Below, piece by piece: positions 25,293-33,046 of a DNA stretch of 64,000 nt. Within the stretch, counting starts at the first letter, position 1, and every line of letters begins with the position of its first letter. Where the stretch lies: assembly GCF_003351765.1 (NCBI RefSeq), contig NZ_CP031229.1, positions 3,348,001 through 3,412,000 on the forward strand. Reading direction: 5' to 3'. The notes below the pieces were generated by a model. The model had not been told where the DNA came from, searched no databases, and saw nothing but the letters and a program-made list of their open reading frames with translations. Both the position numbers and the translations under genes were made by a program. Origin of the DNA: Ornithinimicrobium avium. Lineage in GTDB: Bacteria > Actinomycetota > Actinomycetes > Actinomycetales > Dermatophilaceae.

Positions 25293-26656
25293 GCCACCTG
25301 CTCGTCGACGTCGGCTCGACCTTCACCAAGGCCGCCCTCGTGGACGAGGGCGGCGGCCTGCTCGCGGGTGCCGCGGTGCCCACCACCGCCGGTCCGGGCC
25401 GCGACGTCCTCGACGGGATCGTGCGGGTATGCCGCGCGCTCGGGCCGGGTGCGCCCGACCCGCTCGCCGACGGTCCCGGGTCGGACCGCGTCCTGGTGTG
25501 CTCCAGCGCGGGTGGGGGGCTGCGGCTGGCGGTCGTCGGCTACGAGCGCGAGGTGACGGCCGAGGCGGGGCACCGGGTCGGCCTGTCGGCCGGCGCGAAG
25601 GTCGTGCACGTCGCCGCCGGCAGGCTGACCGTCGCCGGGGTGGCCGCGCTGCGCGCCGCCCGGCCGGACGTGGTCCTGCTCGTCGGCGGCACCGACGGCG
25701 GCAACGCCGAGGTCCTCGTGCACAACGCGCGCCGCCTGGCCCGCTCCCGCGTCGGCGCGCCGGTCGTGGTGGCCGGCAACGCCGAGGCGCGTGAGGAGGT
25801 CGCGGCCGAGCTGGCCGCCACCGGCCGCCGGGTGAGGCTGACCGACAACGTGCTGCCCCGGATCGGCGTCGTCGACCCCGGCCCGGCGCGGCGGGCGATC
25901 CGCGAGGTCTTCCTCGGGCACGTGATCGGCGGCAAGGGGCTGTCGCGGGGACCGCGCTTCGCCGGGCTGGTCCGGGCGGCGACGCCGGACGCGGTCCTGG
26001 CCGGAGTCGAGGTGCTGGCCGAGGTGGTGGGCGGCGACGTGCTGGTCGTCGACGTCGGCGGGGCGACCACCGACGTCTACTCCGTCCTCACCCCGCAGGG
26101 CGAGGACGCCACGCTGCGCAAGCACGTGGTCGCCACGCTCTGGCACGCCCGCACCGTCGAGGGAGACCTCGGGATGCGGTGGGGCGCACCTGGGGTGCTC
26201 GAGGCCGCCGCGGCCGAGGCGCTGCCGGGCACCGACGACCCGGCGCTGGCCGCCTGGGTGCGGCAGGTGCACGACGACCCCGGCCGGCTCCCGCTCGACG
26301 CGGCCGAGCAGGCCCACGACCTGACCCTGGCGACCCTCGCCGCCACCGTCGCGGCCCGTCGGCACGGCCGGCCGGGCGCGCCCGGCGAGGCACCGAGACC
26401 GCTGCGGGACGTCCGGCTGCTGCTCGGCTCCGGCGGCGTCCTGCGGCACGCCGGGCCGGGCGCCGCCCAGCAGGTCCTCGGCGCCGTGGCCGGTGACCAC
26501 GGCGGCGGGTGGCGTCCCCCGGCCGCAGCACGGACGCGGGTGGACGCCGCATACCTGCTCTTCGCGGCCGGCCTGCTGGCCCCGGTGCGTCCCGAGCTCG
26601 CGCGCGCGGTCGCCGCCCAGGTGGCCGACAGCGTCGCCGACAGCGCTACGGTGTGA
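25289..26656 (+). CDS. Glutamate mutase L (GlmL/MutL)-like ASKHA ATPase
   Basis: A 455-residue actin-fold ATPase of the GlmL/MutL family. It shows LLVDVGSTFTKAALVD (phosphate 1), LLVGGTDGGN, VVDVGGATTDVYS (phosphate 2) and LLLGSGGVLRHA (adenosine). GlmL is encoded beside the B12-dependent glutamate mutase in clostridia and is thought to act as chaperone or reactivator; no mutase subunit is present in this window. GTG 25289 overlaps the preceding stop (GTGA) and its own stop overlaps the ilvA start, so it is in an operon with the small membrane protein and ilvA. The partner enzyme is unknown. Confidence 0.8.
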   Translation: MSHLLVDVGSTFTKAALVDEGGGLLAGAAVPTTAGPGRDVLDGIVRVCRALGPGAPDPLADGPGSDRVLVCSSAGGGLRLAVVGYEREVTAEAGHRVGLSAGAKVVHVAAGRLTVAGVAALRAARPDVVLLVGGTDGGNAEVLVHNARRLARSRVGAPVVVAGNAEAREEVAAELAATGRRVRLTDNVLPRIGVVDPGPARRAIREVFLGHVIGGKGLSRGPRFAGLVRAATPDAVLAGVEVLAEVVGGDVLVVDVGGATTDVYSVLTPQGEDATLRKHVVATLWHARTVEGDLGMRWGAPGVLEAAAAEALPGTDDPALAAWVRQVHDDPGRLPLDAAEQAHDLTLATLAATVAARRHGRPGAPGEAPRPLRDVRLLLGSGGVLRHAGPGAAQQVLGAVAGDHGGGWRPPAAARTRVDAAYLLFAAGLLAPVRPELARAVAAQVADSVADSATV

Positions 26657-27888
26657 GGGTGTCCACGATCCCGACCGTGACCCTCGACGACGTGCTTGCC
26701 GCGCGCGAGGTCCTCGCCGACGTCATCGCCCCGACTCCGATGGAGTTCAGCCAGGCGCTCTCCGACCGCACCGGGCTGCCGGTCCACCTGAAGTGCGAGA
26801 ACCTCCAACGGGCCGGCTCGTTCAAGATCCGCGGCGCCTACACGCGGATGTCGCGGCTGACCGAGGAGGAGCGCCGCCGGGGCGTCGTGGCGGCCAGTGC
26901 CGGCAACCACGCCCAGGGTGTGGCCCTGGCGGCCCGGCTGCTCGGCATCGAGGCCACCGTCTACATGCCCAACGGGGCCTCCATGCCCAAGCTGGCCGCC
27001 ACCCGCGGCTACGGCGCGACGGTCGTGCAGACCGGGGAGACCCTCGACGACTGCATCGAGGTGGCGCGCCAGCACGAGACGGAGAAGGGCGCCGTCTTCA
27101 TCCCGCCGTTCGACCACGCCGACATCGTCGCCGGGCAGGGCACCTGCGGGCTGGAGATCCTCGAGCAGGTCCCCGACGTGCGCACGATCGTCGTCGCCAC
27201 GGGCGGCGGCGGTCTGCTCGCCGGGATCGCCGCCGCGGTCAAGGCCACGCGGCCCGACGTCCGCGTGGTCGGCGTGCAGGCCGAGCAGGCGGCGGCCTGG
27301 CCCGGGTCGCTGCAGGCCGGCCACCCGGTCCCCGTGGCCAGGATGAGCACGATGGCCGACGGTATCGCGGTGGGCCGCCCCGGAGACGTTCCCTTCGAGC
27401 TGGTCGCCGAGCTGGTCGAGGCCATGGAGACCGTCAGCGAGGCTGCGATCGCCCGTGCCCTGGTCTACCTCGTGGAGCGGGCCAAGCTGGTCGTCGAGCC
27501 CGCGGGCGCCGCCGCCACCGCCCACCTGATGGAGCTGGGTGAGCAGGCCGCCGTCCGCTACGAGGGCCCCGTCGTCGCAGTGCTCTCCGGCGGCAACATC
27601 GACCCGCTGCTGCTGCTGCGGATCATCCGGCAGGGCCTGACCGTGGCCGGGCGCTACCTGCAGCTGCAGGTGCGCGTCCCGGACAAGCCGGGCAACCTGG
27701 CCGGTGCGCTGACCATGCTGGCGCAGATGCAGTGCAACGTGCTGGAGATCCAGCACCACCGGCGGGTGCCCGGCCTCGGCCTCGGCGACGTGGCCATCTC
27801 GCTCACCCTCGAGACCCGCGGACACGAGCACTCCGACGGGGTCGTCCAGGCTCTGGTCGACCGCGGCTACGCCGTCGAGCGCGCCTGA
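26653..27888 (+). CDS. ilvA: Threonine ammonia-lyase (threonine deaminase)
   Basis: A PLP enzyme converting threonine to 2-oxobutyrate, the entry to isoleucine. It has CENLQRAGSFKIRGA (PLP lysine), ASAGNHAQG, the glycine-rich TGGGGLLAG loop, and a C-terminal ACT-type domain (about 330-409) starting YLQLQVRVPDKPG. With about 411 residues it fits the short form with one ACT domain, probably the catabolic/CTP-insensitive architecture also used by actinobacteria for biosynthesis. Starts GTG 26653 (GTGA overlap) and GTG 26659 are both possible. It precedes greA across a hairpin. Confidence 0.9.
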   Translation: MRVSTIPTVTLDDVLAAREVLADVIAPTPMEFSQALSDRTGLPVHLKCENLQRAGSFKIRGAYTRMSRLTEEERRRGVVAASAGNHAQGVALAARLLGIEATVYMPNGASMPKLAATRGYGATVVQTGETLDDCIEVARQHETEKGAVFIPPFDHADIVAGQGTCGLEILEQVPDVRTIVVATGGGGLLAGIAAAVKATRPDVRVVGVQAEQAAAWPGSLQAGHPVPVARMSTMADGIAVGRPGDVPFELVAELVEAMETVSEAAIARALVYLVERAKLVVEPAGAAATAHLMELGEQAAVRYEGPVVAVLSGGNIDPLLLLRIIRQGLTVAGRYLQLQVRVPDKPGNLAGALTMLAQMQCNVLEIQHHRRVPGLGLGDVAISLTLETRGHEHSDGVVQALVDRGYAVERA

Positions 27889-27917
27889 CGCGCCTCGACT
27901 CGCGGTCCGTTCCCGAC

Positions 27918-27964
27918 TATCATGGGGTCCTTAACCACGGTCCGGGCGATTTGGTGCCCGGACC
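27918..27964 (+). promoter_or_regulatory. greA promoter and leader hairpin
   Basis: TATCAT (27918-27923) resembles a -10 box. About 15 nt on, a perfect 9-bp stem (27939-27947 with 27956-27964, GGTCCGGGC/GCCCGGACC, 8-nt loop) is followed by TTGTGTTT. This could be the ilvA terminator, or, if the -10 box is real, an attenuator in the greA leader. Confidence 0.45.
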
Positions 27965-28025
27965 TTGTGTTTGGACGGTGCCGAGTGGGGCCCAACGCCC
28001 GACGCACGACATGAGGAGTGAGGAC

Positions 28026-28520
28026 GTGACCGAGATCGCCAAGGATGCGAGCTACCTGACCCAGGAGGCCTACGACCGCCTGAGCACCGAGCTGGCCCAG
28101 CTCACGGGCGAGGGCCGCGCGGACATCTCGCGACGGATCGAGGCCGCCCGCGAGGAGGGTGACCTGAAGGAGAACGGCGGTTACCACGCCGCCAAGGAGG
28201 AGCAGGGCAAGATGGAGGCCCGCATCCGCCAGCTCCAGCACCTGCTCCAGAACGCCATCGTGGGCACCAGCCCCGCCGACGACGGGGTCGTCGAGCCGGG
28301 CATGGTCGTCACCGTCGAGATGTTCGGCGAGACCGAGACCTTCCTGCTCGGCTCCCGCGAGATCATCGGCGACGACGACGACCTGGGCGTCTACAGCGAG
28401 AAGTCGCCGCTGGGCGCCGCCCTGATGGGCGCCGGGCCCGGACAGACCGTGAGCTACGAGGCGCCCAACGGCAAGCAGATCGAGGTCAAGGTGCTCAAGG
28501 CCAAGCCCTACAAGGCCTGA
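28026..28520 (+). CDS. greA: Transcription elongation factor GreA
   Basis: A 164-residue transcript-cleavage factor: N-terminal coiled coil with the conserved IEAAREEGDLKENGGYHAA acidic tip (D and E at the loop) and a C-terminal FKBP-like domain. GTG 28026 is preferred since GAGGAG lies 7 nt upstream and the length is then typical; an in-frame ATG at 28011 overlaps that ribosome site. It stands between ilvA and a convergent DUF4307 gene, matching the mycobacterial Rv1080c neighbourhood. Confidence 0.92.
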   Translation: MTEIAKDASYLTQEAYDRLSTELAQLTGEGRADISRRIEAAREEGDLKENGGYHAAKEEQGKMEARIRQLQHLLQNAIVGTSPADDGVVEPGMVVTVEMFGETETFLLGSREIIGDDDDLGVYSEKSPLGAALMGAGPGQTVSYEAPNGKQIEVKVLKAKPYKA

Positions 28521-28544
28521 GCCGCACCTGATCGGACCGCGTGA

Positions 28545-28575
28545 GACGCCGCCCGGCCACCGGCCGGGCGGCGTC
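28545..28575. terminator. Bidirectional terminator between greA and the DUF4307 gene
   Basis: A perfect 14-bp stem (28545-28558 with 28562-28575, GACGCCGCCCGGCC and its complement) with a 3-nt loop, placed between two convergent genes. Confidence 0.7.
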
Positions 28576-28605
28576 CCGCGTCGTTCCCCCCGGGGGCCGG
28601 CCGGG

Positions 28606-29073
28606 TCAGTGGCGCGGCACCTCGTCGGCGTACCAGCACTCGGACACGTAGCCGGTGACGGCCTCGGTCGCGGTCTCCACGCTCATCACCTGGCGGCTGG
28701 GGGAGGAGTCCGAGGGCGGGACCCTCACCTGCGTGCGGCCCACGACGGCGTGCGAGTAGTCCTGTGCCTCCAGCTCGCAGTCGACCGCCCGGGAGGGGTC
28801 GCGGCGCAGGTCGAAGCGCACGTCCACCTGCCGGTCGGAGACGATCTGGAAGCCGGTGTCGACCCAGTGCACCCGACCGGACGTCGCAGAGATCCCGAAC
28901 CACACCGCGAGGGCCGACATCAGCACGACCGCCACGACGCCGATCGTCCACCAGCGGCGGCGGACGTCCGGGTCGGTGCCCGGGCCGGCGTGGCGGTCCG
29001 CGTGCTCGGCCGCCTCCTCCTCGGCGTCCCAGTCCACCGGTGCGTGCTCGTCGGGGCGGGGTGCGAAGGTCAC
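28606..29073 (-). CDS. DUF4307 family membrane protein
   Basis: A roughly 155-residue protein of the DUF4307 family, the counterpart of Rv1081c. It has an acidic N-terminal cytoplasmic part (about 45 residues), one transmembrane helix (RWWTIGVVAVVLMSALAVWF) and an extracytoplasmic beta-rich domain with two cysteines (CELEAQD, ECWYADE) that may pair. GTG 29073 is chosen for an AGGA upstream; ATG 29154 would extend the protein almost to the divergent mca leader and adds unconserved sequence. The function is unknown. Confidence 0.8.
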   Translation of the reverse strand: MTFAPRPDEHAPVDWDAEEEAAEHADRHAGPGTDPDVRRRWWTIGVVAVVLMSALAVWFGISATSGRVHWVDTGFQIVSDRQVDVRFDLRRDPSRAVDCELEAQDYSHAVVGRTQVRVPPSDSSPSRQVMSVETATEAVTGYVSECWYADEVPRH

Positions 29074-29201
29074 GGTCGGTCCGTCCTGCCGGGGGTGAGA
29101 AGATGGTCGCTGTGCCACGCGCCGGTGCAGCGCGGCACACCCATTGTCCGTCACGACCCGGGACGGCCGGATGCCCGGCCGCCACGAAGGAGCCTTACGT
29201 G

Positions 29202-30257
29202 ATGACGACCGCTCAGGACCTGCGCCTGATGGCCGTGCACGCCCACCCCGACGACGAGTCCTCCAAGGGTGCGGCGACCTCGGCGAAGTACGTCGCCGAG
29301 GGGGTCTCGGTGCGGGTGGTCTCGTGCACGGGCGGGGAGCGCGGGGACATCCTCAACGAACGCCTCAAGGGCGACCCGCACATCCTGAGCGACATCACCC
29401 GGGTGCGCCGCGACGAGATGGCGCGGGCGGCCCAGATCCTCGGCGTGAGCCACACCTGGCTGGGGTTCGTGGACTCGGGACTGCCCGAGGGCGACCCGTT
29501 GCCGCCGCTGCCCGAGGGCTGCTTCGCCCTGGCGCCGCTCGAGGCGTCGACCGAGGCCCTGGTGCGGGTCATCCGCGAGTTCCGGCCGCACGTGCTCACC
29601 ACCTATGACGAGAACGGCGGCTACCCGCACCCGGACCACATCCAGACGCACGTGGTGACGATGTCGGCCTGGCGGGCCGCCGGCGACCCCACGGCATACC
29701 CGCACGCGGGCGAGCCCTGGCAGCCGCTGAAGCTCTACTACAACGGCTGGACCCTGGAGCGCACGACCGCGCTGCACGAGGCGATGCTCGCCGCGGGGCT
29801 GGAGTCGCCCTGGGCGGACTGGCTGGCGAACATGCGCCGCCGTCCCCGCCGAGTGCTCGGCACCCACATCAGCGCTGCGGAGCACTTCGCCCAGCGCGAC
29901 CAGGCGCTCCTCGCGCACGCCACCCAGGTCGACCCCGACGGGCACTGGTTCGCGGTCCCGCTGGAGCTGCAGCAGCGCGTCTGGCCGACCGAGGAGTTCG
30001 AGCTGGCCCGCTCGATCGTGCCGGCCACGATGCCGGAGGACGACCTCTTCGCCGGGATCCGCGAGCTGGACGACCCGGACGAGGTATGCCGTCGCGCACC
30101 CGCGCGCGACGCCGACGGCGAGCCGGTGGTCGCCTACGTGGGCGAGCCGCCGCTGCCCCCGGACGAGCCGGGCCTCGACGCGCGGTCCACCGCTCCGCAG
30201 GACGCGGACGCCGACGAGCGGGACGAGATGCGTGAGGGAGAGGGGCACACCGAATGA
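29202..30257 (+). CDS. mca: Mycothiol conjugate amidase Mca
   Basis: A 351-residue LmbE-like zinc amidase that cleaves mycothiol S-conjugates, releasing mercapturates for export. The metal motif AVHAHPDDE is near residue 11, and YPHPDHIQTH supplies the further histidine. ATG 29202 (AAGGAG 9 nt upstream) or the adjacent GTG 29199 may be the start. Long length (vs. about 300 for MshB) and operon position support Mca over MshB. Its presence implies a mycothiol-based redox system. The C-terminal about 40 residues are acidic and unconserved. Confidence 0.92.
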   Translation: MTTAQDLRLMAVHAHPDDESSKGAATSAKYVAEGVSVRVVSCTGGERGDILNERLKGDPHILSDITRVRRDEMARAAQILGVSHTWLGFVDSGLPEGDPLPPLPEGCFALAPLEASTEALVRVIREFRPHVLTTYDENGGYPHPDHIQTHVVTMSAWRAAGDPTAYPHAGEPWQPLKLYYNGWTLERTTALHEAMLAAGLESPWADWLANMRRRPRRVLGTHISAAEHFAQRDQALLAHATQVDPDGHWFAVPLELQQRVWPTEEFELARSIVPATMPEDDLFAGIRELDDPDEVCRRAPARDADGEPVVAYVGEPPLPPDEPGLDARSTAPQDADADERDEMREGEGHTE

Positions 30258-30460
30258 GCAACACCAGCGTGGAGATCACCGCCGGGCTGGGCGGCTTCCT
30301 CGTCCTCTTCGGCCTCATGGTCGTGGTCTGGTTCCTCGGCCGGGACATGACCCGGCGGCTGCGCCGGATGCGGATGGCCGAGGACCAGCGCCTGGAGACG
30401 CTGCGCCGCGAGCAGGCCGGGGCGCAGCGGCCCGAGGACGAAGACGGGCCGAGGACCTGA
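30254..30460 (+). CDS. Small single-pass membrane protein downstream of mca
   Basis: A 68-residue protein with one helix (about 10-30) and a basic then acidic charged tail (MTRRLRRMRMAEDQRLETLRRE). The start overlaps the mca stop by 4 bp. It occupies the position of Rv1083 in the mycobacterial locus. No function is known. Confidence 0.75.
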   Translation: MSNTSVEITAGLGGFLVLFGLMVVVWFLGRDMTRRLRRMRMAEDQRLETLRREQAGAQRPEDEDGPRT

Positions 30461-30464
30461 CCGT

Positions 30465-30502
30465 GCCGACCTGACCAGACCGGCGCGTGCCGGACGGTCG
30501 GC
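30465..30502. terminator. Nested hairpin between convergent genes
   Basis: GCCGACC (30465-30471) pairs with GGTCGGC (30496-30502) around an inner CCGGC/GCCGG hairpin (30480-30493). It lies exactly between the stop codons of the small membrane protein gene and trhA. Confidence 0.55.
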
Positions 30503-31225
30503 CTAGGAGACCAGGGCGGCGCGCTCGGCGAGGACCGCCAGCAGCGCGGCCGTCCAGTGCGCGGCGAAGGCGGCCACCGTGAACGCGTGGAAGACCTCGT
30601 GGAAGCCGAACCACCGCGGTGAGGGGTTGGGTCGCTTCGCGCCGTAGACCACGGCGCCCAGCGTGTAGAGGATCCCGCCGGCGGCGATGAGCAGCACGAT
30701 GGCCGGGCCCCCGTGCTGCCAGAACGGCGCCAGGTAGAAGACCGCGACCCAGCCCAGGGCGACGTAGACGATCGTGTAGAGCCAGCGGGGGGCGCCCACC
30801 CAGAAGACGCGGAAGACGACGCCGGCGACCGCCCCCGCCCAGACCACCCACAGCAGGGTGCGGGCCTGGCCCGGCGGCAGCAGGGTCACCGCGAACGGGG
30901 TGTAGGTGCCGGCGATGATGAGGAAGATGTTGGCGTGGTCCCAGCGCTTGAGGAGGCGGGCCACGCGGGGGGACCAGCGGCCCCGGTGGTAGGTCGCCGA
31001 GGTGGCGAACAGCAGCACCGCGGTGATGCCGAAGGCGAGGGCGGCCACGCGCTCCACGGTGCCGGGGGCCAGCGCGACGAGCACCACCGAGGCGGCCAGG
31101 CTGACGGGGACCATGCCCACGTGCAGCCACCCGCGCAGATGCGGCTTGACCTGGTCGACCAGGGCGTCGACGGCTTCGCCGGCCCGTATCGCGACGTCCT
31201 GGGCTGCCTGCCTGCTCCTGCTCAT
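30503..31225 (-). CDS. trhA: PAQR family membrane homeostasis protein TrhA (hemolysin III)
   Basis: A 240-residue seven-helix membrane protein of the hemolysin III / PAQR family. The metal-site residues are visible: S-A-T-Y-H in helix 2, a WDHANIFLIIAGTYTPF segment, and HEVFHAF near the C-terminus. Bacterial TrhA proteins are linked to membrane energetics and fluidity. It matches Rv1085c in the syntenic block. The promoter region carries a 26-bp near-perfect palindrome over the spacer, and TACGCT is 7 nt before the ATG, indicating a repressor-controlled, probably leaderless mRNA. Confidence 0.9.
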   Translation of the reverse strand: MSRSRQAAQDVAIRAGEAVDALVDQVKPHLRGWLHVGMVPVSLAASVVLVALAPGTVERVAALAFGITAVLLFATSATYHRGRWSPRVARLLKRWDHANIFLIIAGTYTPFAVTLLPPGQARTLLWVVWAGAVAGVVFRVFWVGAPRWLYTIVYVALGWVAVFYLAPFWQHGGPAIVLLIAAGGILYTLGAVVYGAKRPNPSPRWFGFHEVFHAFTVAAFAAHWTAALLAVLAERAALVS

Positions 31226-31232
31226 GGGTGCC

Positions 31233-31275
31233 AGCGTAACTTACGGTGCCGTAGGTTACGACAGCGTAGGTTGCC
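31233..31275 (-). promoter_or_regulatory. trhA promoter with palindromic operator
   Basis: Reverse-strand TACGCT (31233-31238) lies 7 nt before trhA ATG; TCGTAA (31256-31261) is a weak -35 at 17 bp. The spacer is filled by a near-perfect palindrome, 31235-31260, core TTACGGTGCCGTAG. A further half-like CGTAGGTTG follows at 31265-31273. The shape suits a TetR-type repressor; no such gene is in the window. Confidence 0.6.
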
Positions 31276-31329
31276 AGGACGTAGCCGTGCTCGAAGGCGG
31301 TCCTCCCGCCTTCTCCCAGTGCAGCCCAG

Positions 31330-31335
31330 TAGGTT
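31330..31335 (+). promoter_or_regulatory. -10 box for a leaderless prenyltransferase mRNA
   Basis: TAGGTT is exactly 6 nt before ATG 31342 and no ribosome-binding sequence intervenes. Confidence 0.5.
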
Positions 31336-31341
31336 TCTCCC

Positions 31342-32106
31342 ATGCAGACACCGCGGGACCTCGTCTACCGGGCGTACGCCCAGTCCCTGCGCCGTCAGCT
31401 GCCGCTCGAGGAGCTCCCCCGCCACGTCGGCGTCATGCTGGACGGCAACCGCCGATGGGCCCGGGAGCGGGGTGCAGGGTCGACCGAGGGGCACCGTGCC
31501 GGTGCCGACAACATCGCCCCGTTCCTGGGGTGGTGCGAGGAGGCGGGGGTCGAGGTCGTCACCCTGTGGCTGCTGTCCACCGACAACCTCAACCGGCCGC
31601 CGGCCGAGCTCGAGCCGCTGCTGGACATCATCGAGCAGGTGGTCGCCGACCTCGCCGCCGCCCAGCACTGGCAGATGCACGTCGTCGGGGCGCTCGACCT
31701 GCTCCCGGAGGAGACCGCCGAGCGGCTGCTGCGGTCTGCGGCGAGCACCGCCGCCGTCGACGGCATGGTGGTCAACGTGGCGATCGGCTACGGGGGGCGC
31801 CGGGAGATCGCCGACGCGGTCCGCTCGCTGCTGCGGGACGCGGCCGGTCGCGGCACGTCGTTGGACGAGCTCGCCGAGACGGTCACGGCGCAGGACATCG
31901 CCGAGCACCTCTACACCAAGGGCCAGCCGGACCCGGACCTGGTCATCCGCACCTCGGGGGAGCAGCGGCTGGGCGGGTTCCTGCTGTGGCAGAGCGCGCA
32001 CAGCGAGTTCTACTTCTGCGAGGCCTACTGGCCCGACTTCCGCAAGGTCGACTTCCTGCGGGCGCTGCGCTCCTACGCCGAGCGCGAACGGCGCTACGGA
32101 ACCTGA
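31342..32106 (+). CDS. Isoprenyl (cis-prenyl) transferase, short-chain type
   Basis: A 254-residue cis-prenyltransferase of the UppS family. HVGVMLDGNRRWAR carries the catalytic Asp; TLWLLSTDNLNRP, DLVIRTSGEQRLGGFLLWQ and FYFCEAYWPDFR complete the signatures. The syntenic mycobacterial enzyme Rv1086 makes Z,E-farnesyl diphosphate rather than undecaprenyl diphosphate, and the LSTDNLNR variant of the usual FSTENWKR motif supports a short product. It supplies lipid-carrier precursors for cell-wall synthesis. Confidence 0.88.
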   Translation: MQTPRDLVYRAYAQSLRRQLPLEELPRHVGVMLDGNRRWARERGAGSTEGHRAGADNIAPFLGWCEEAGVEVVTLWLLSTDNLNRPPAELEPLLDIIEQVVADLAAAQHWQMHVVGALDLLPEETAERLLRSAASTAAVDGMVVNVAIGYGGRREIADAVRSLLRDAAGRGTSLDELAETVTAQDIAEHLYTKGQPDPDLVIRTSGEQRLGGFLLWQSAHSEFYFCEAYWPDFRKVDFLRALRSYAERERRYGT

Positions 32107-32143
32107 CCCGGGCGTGGGCGCTACCTGTCCGGGGCAGTGCACC

Positions 32144-32149
32144 TATACA
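32144..32149 (+). promoter_or_regulatory. -10 box for the ABC transporter operon
   Basis: TATACA ends 8 nt before ATG 32158 with no Shine-Dalgarno, consistent with a leaderless first gene followed by two genes that do have ribosome sites or coupling. Confidence 0.5.
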
Positions 32150-32157
32150 GTTCGGGC

Positions 32158-33015
32158 ATGAACATTCGATCTCTCTGGACGGCCACCGCTGTCGCTGGCC
32201 TGGTCCTGTCCCTCTCCGCATGCGGCTCCGACGACGGGGCCGACGCGGGTGACACCGGCACCGGCACCGGCACCGGCGACGTGGCAGCAGCCGATCTCGA
32301 CCTCGTGACCGACGGCACCCTGACGGTGTGCTCCGACGTCCCCTACCCCCCGTTCGAGGACTTCGACGAGTCCGCGCCCTCCGGCTTCAGCGGCTTCGAC
32401 ATCGACATCGTCCAGGCGGTCGCCGACGGCCTCGGCCTCGACCTGGCCGTCAAGGACTCCTCCTTCGACGGGCTCCAGTCCGGCCTCTCGCTCAACGCCG
32501 GCGAGTGCGACCTGGCGGCCTCGGCGATGACGATCACCGACGACCGCAAGAAGAACCTCGACTTCAGCGAGGGCTACTACGACTCGCTCCAGTCCCTCCT
32601 CGTCCCCGCCGGCAGCGACATCACCGCCATCGGCGACCTGGCCGGCAAGAAGGTCGGCGTCCAGCAGGGCACCACCGGCGAGGCCTACACCAAGGAGAAC
32701 GCCGCGGACGCGGACATCATCGCCTTCCCCAGCAACGCGGAGATGTTCCAGGCGATCCAGGCCGGTCAGGTCGCCGCCCTGCTGCAGGACCTGCCGGTCA
32801 ACGTCGACAACGCCAAGAAGAGCGACGGCAAGTTCGAGATCGTCGAGGAGTACGACACCGAGGAGACCTACGGCCTGGCGATCAAGAAGGGCAACACCGC
32901 CCTGGTCGAGGCCGTGGACAAGCAGCTCGGCGAGCTCCGGGAGAGCGGCGAGTACGACACCCTCTACGACAAGTACTTCAGCGCCGACGACGCCGCCGCC
33001 AGCACCGACGGCTGA
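32158..33015 (+). CDS. Amino-acid ABC transporter substrate-binding lipoprotein
   Basis: A 285-residue lipoprotein: signal peptide with lipobox LSAC (Cys22), a Gly/Thr repeat linker, then an SBP family 3 domain (LTVCSDVPYPPFEDFD, GFDIDIVQAVADGLG, KKVGVQQGTTGEAY). Such proteins bind polar amino acids or similar small molecules. It is first in an operon with a permease and an ATPase. ATG 32158 is chosen because the lipobox is then at normal distance and the -10 box lies just ahead. Confidence 0.9.
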   Translation: MNIRSLWTATAVAGLVLSLSACGSDDGADAGDTGTGTGTGDVAAADLDLVTDGTLTVCSDVPYPPFEDFDESAPSGFSGFDIDIVQAVADGLGLDLAVKDSSFDGLQSGLSLNAGECDLAASAMTITDDRKKNLDFSEGYYDSLQSLLVPAGSDITAIGDLAGKKVGVQQGTTGEAYTKENAADADIIAFPSNAEMFQAIQAGQVAALLQDLPVNVDNAKKSDGKFEIVEEYDTEETYGLAIKKGNTALVEAVDKQLGELRESGEYDTLYDKYFSADDAAASTDG

Positions 33016-33046
33016 GACCCGGCACAGGACGAGGAGGAGGGCGTCG

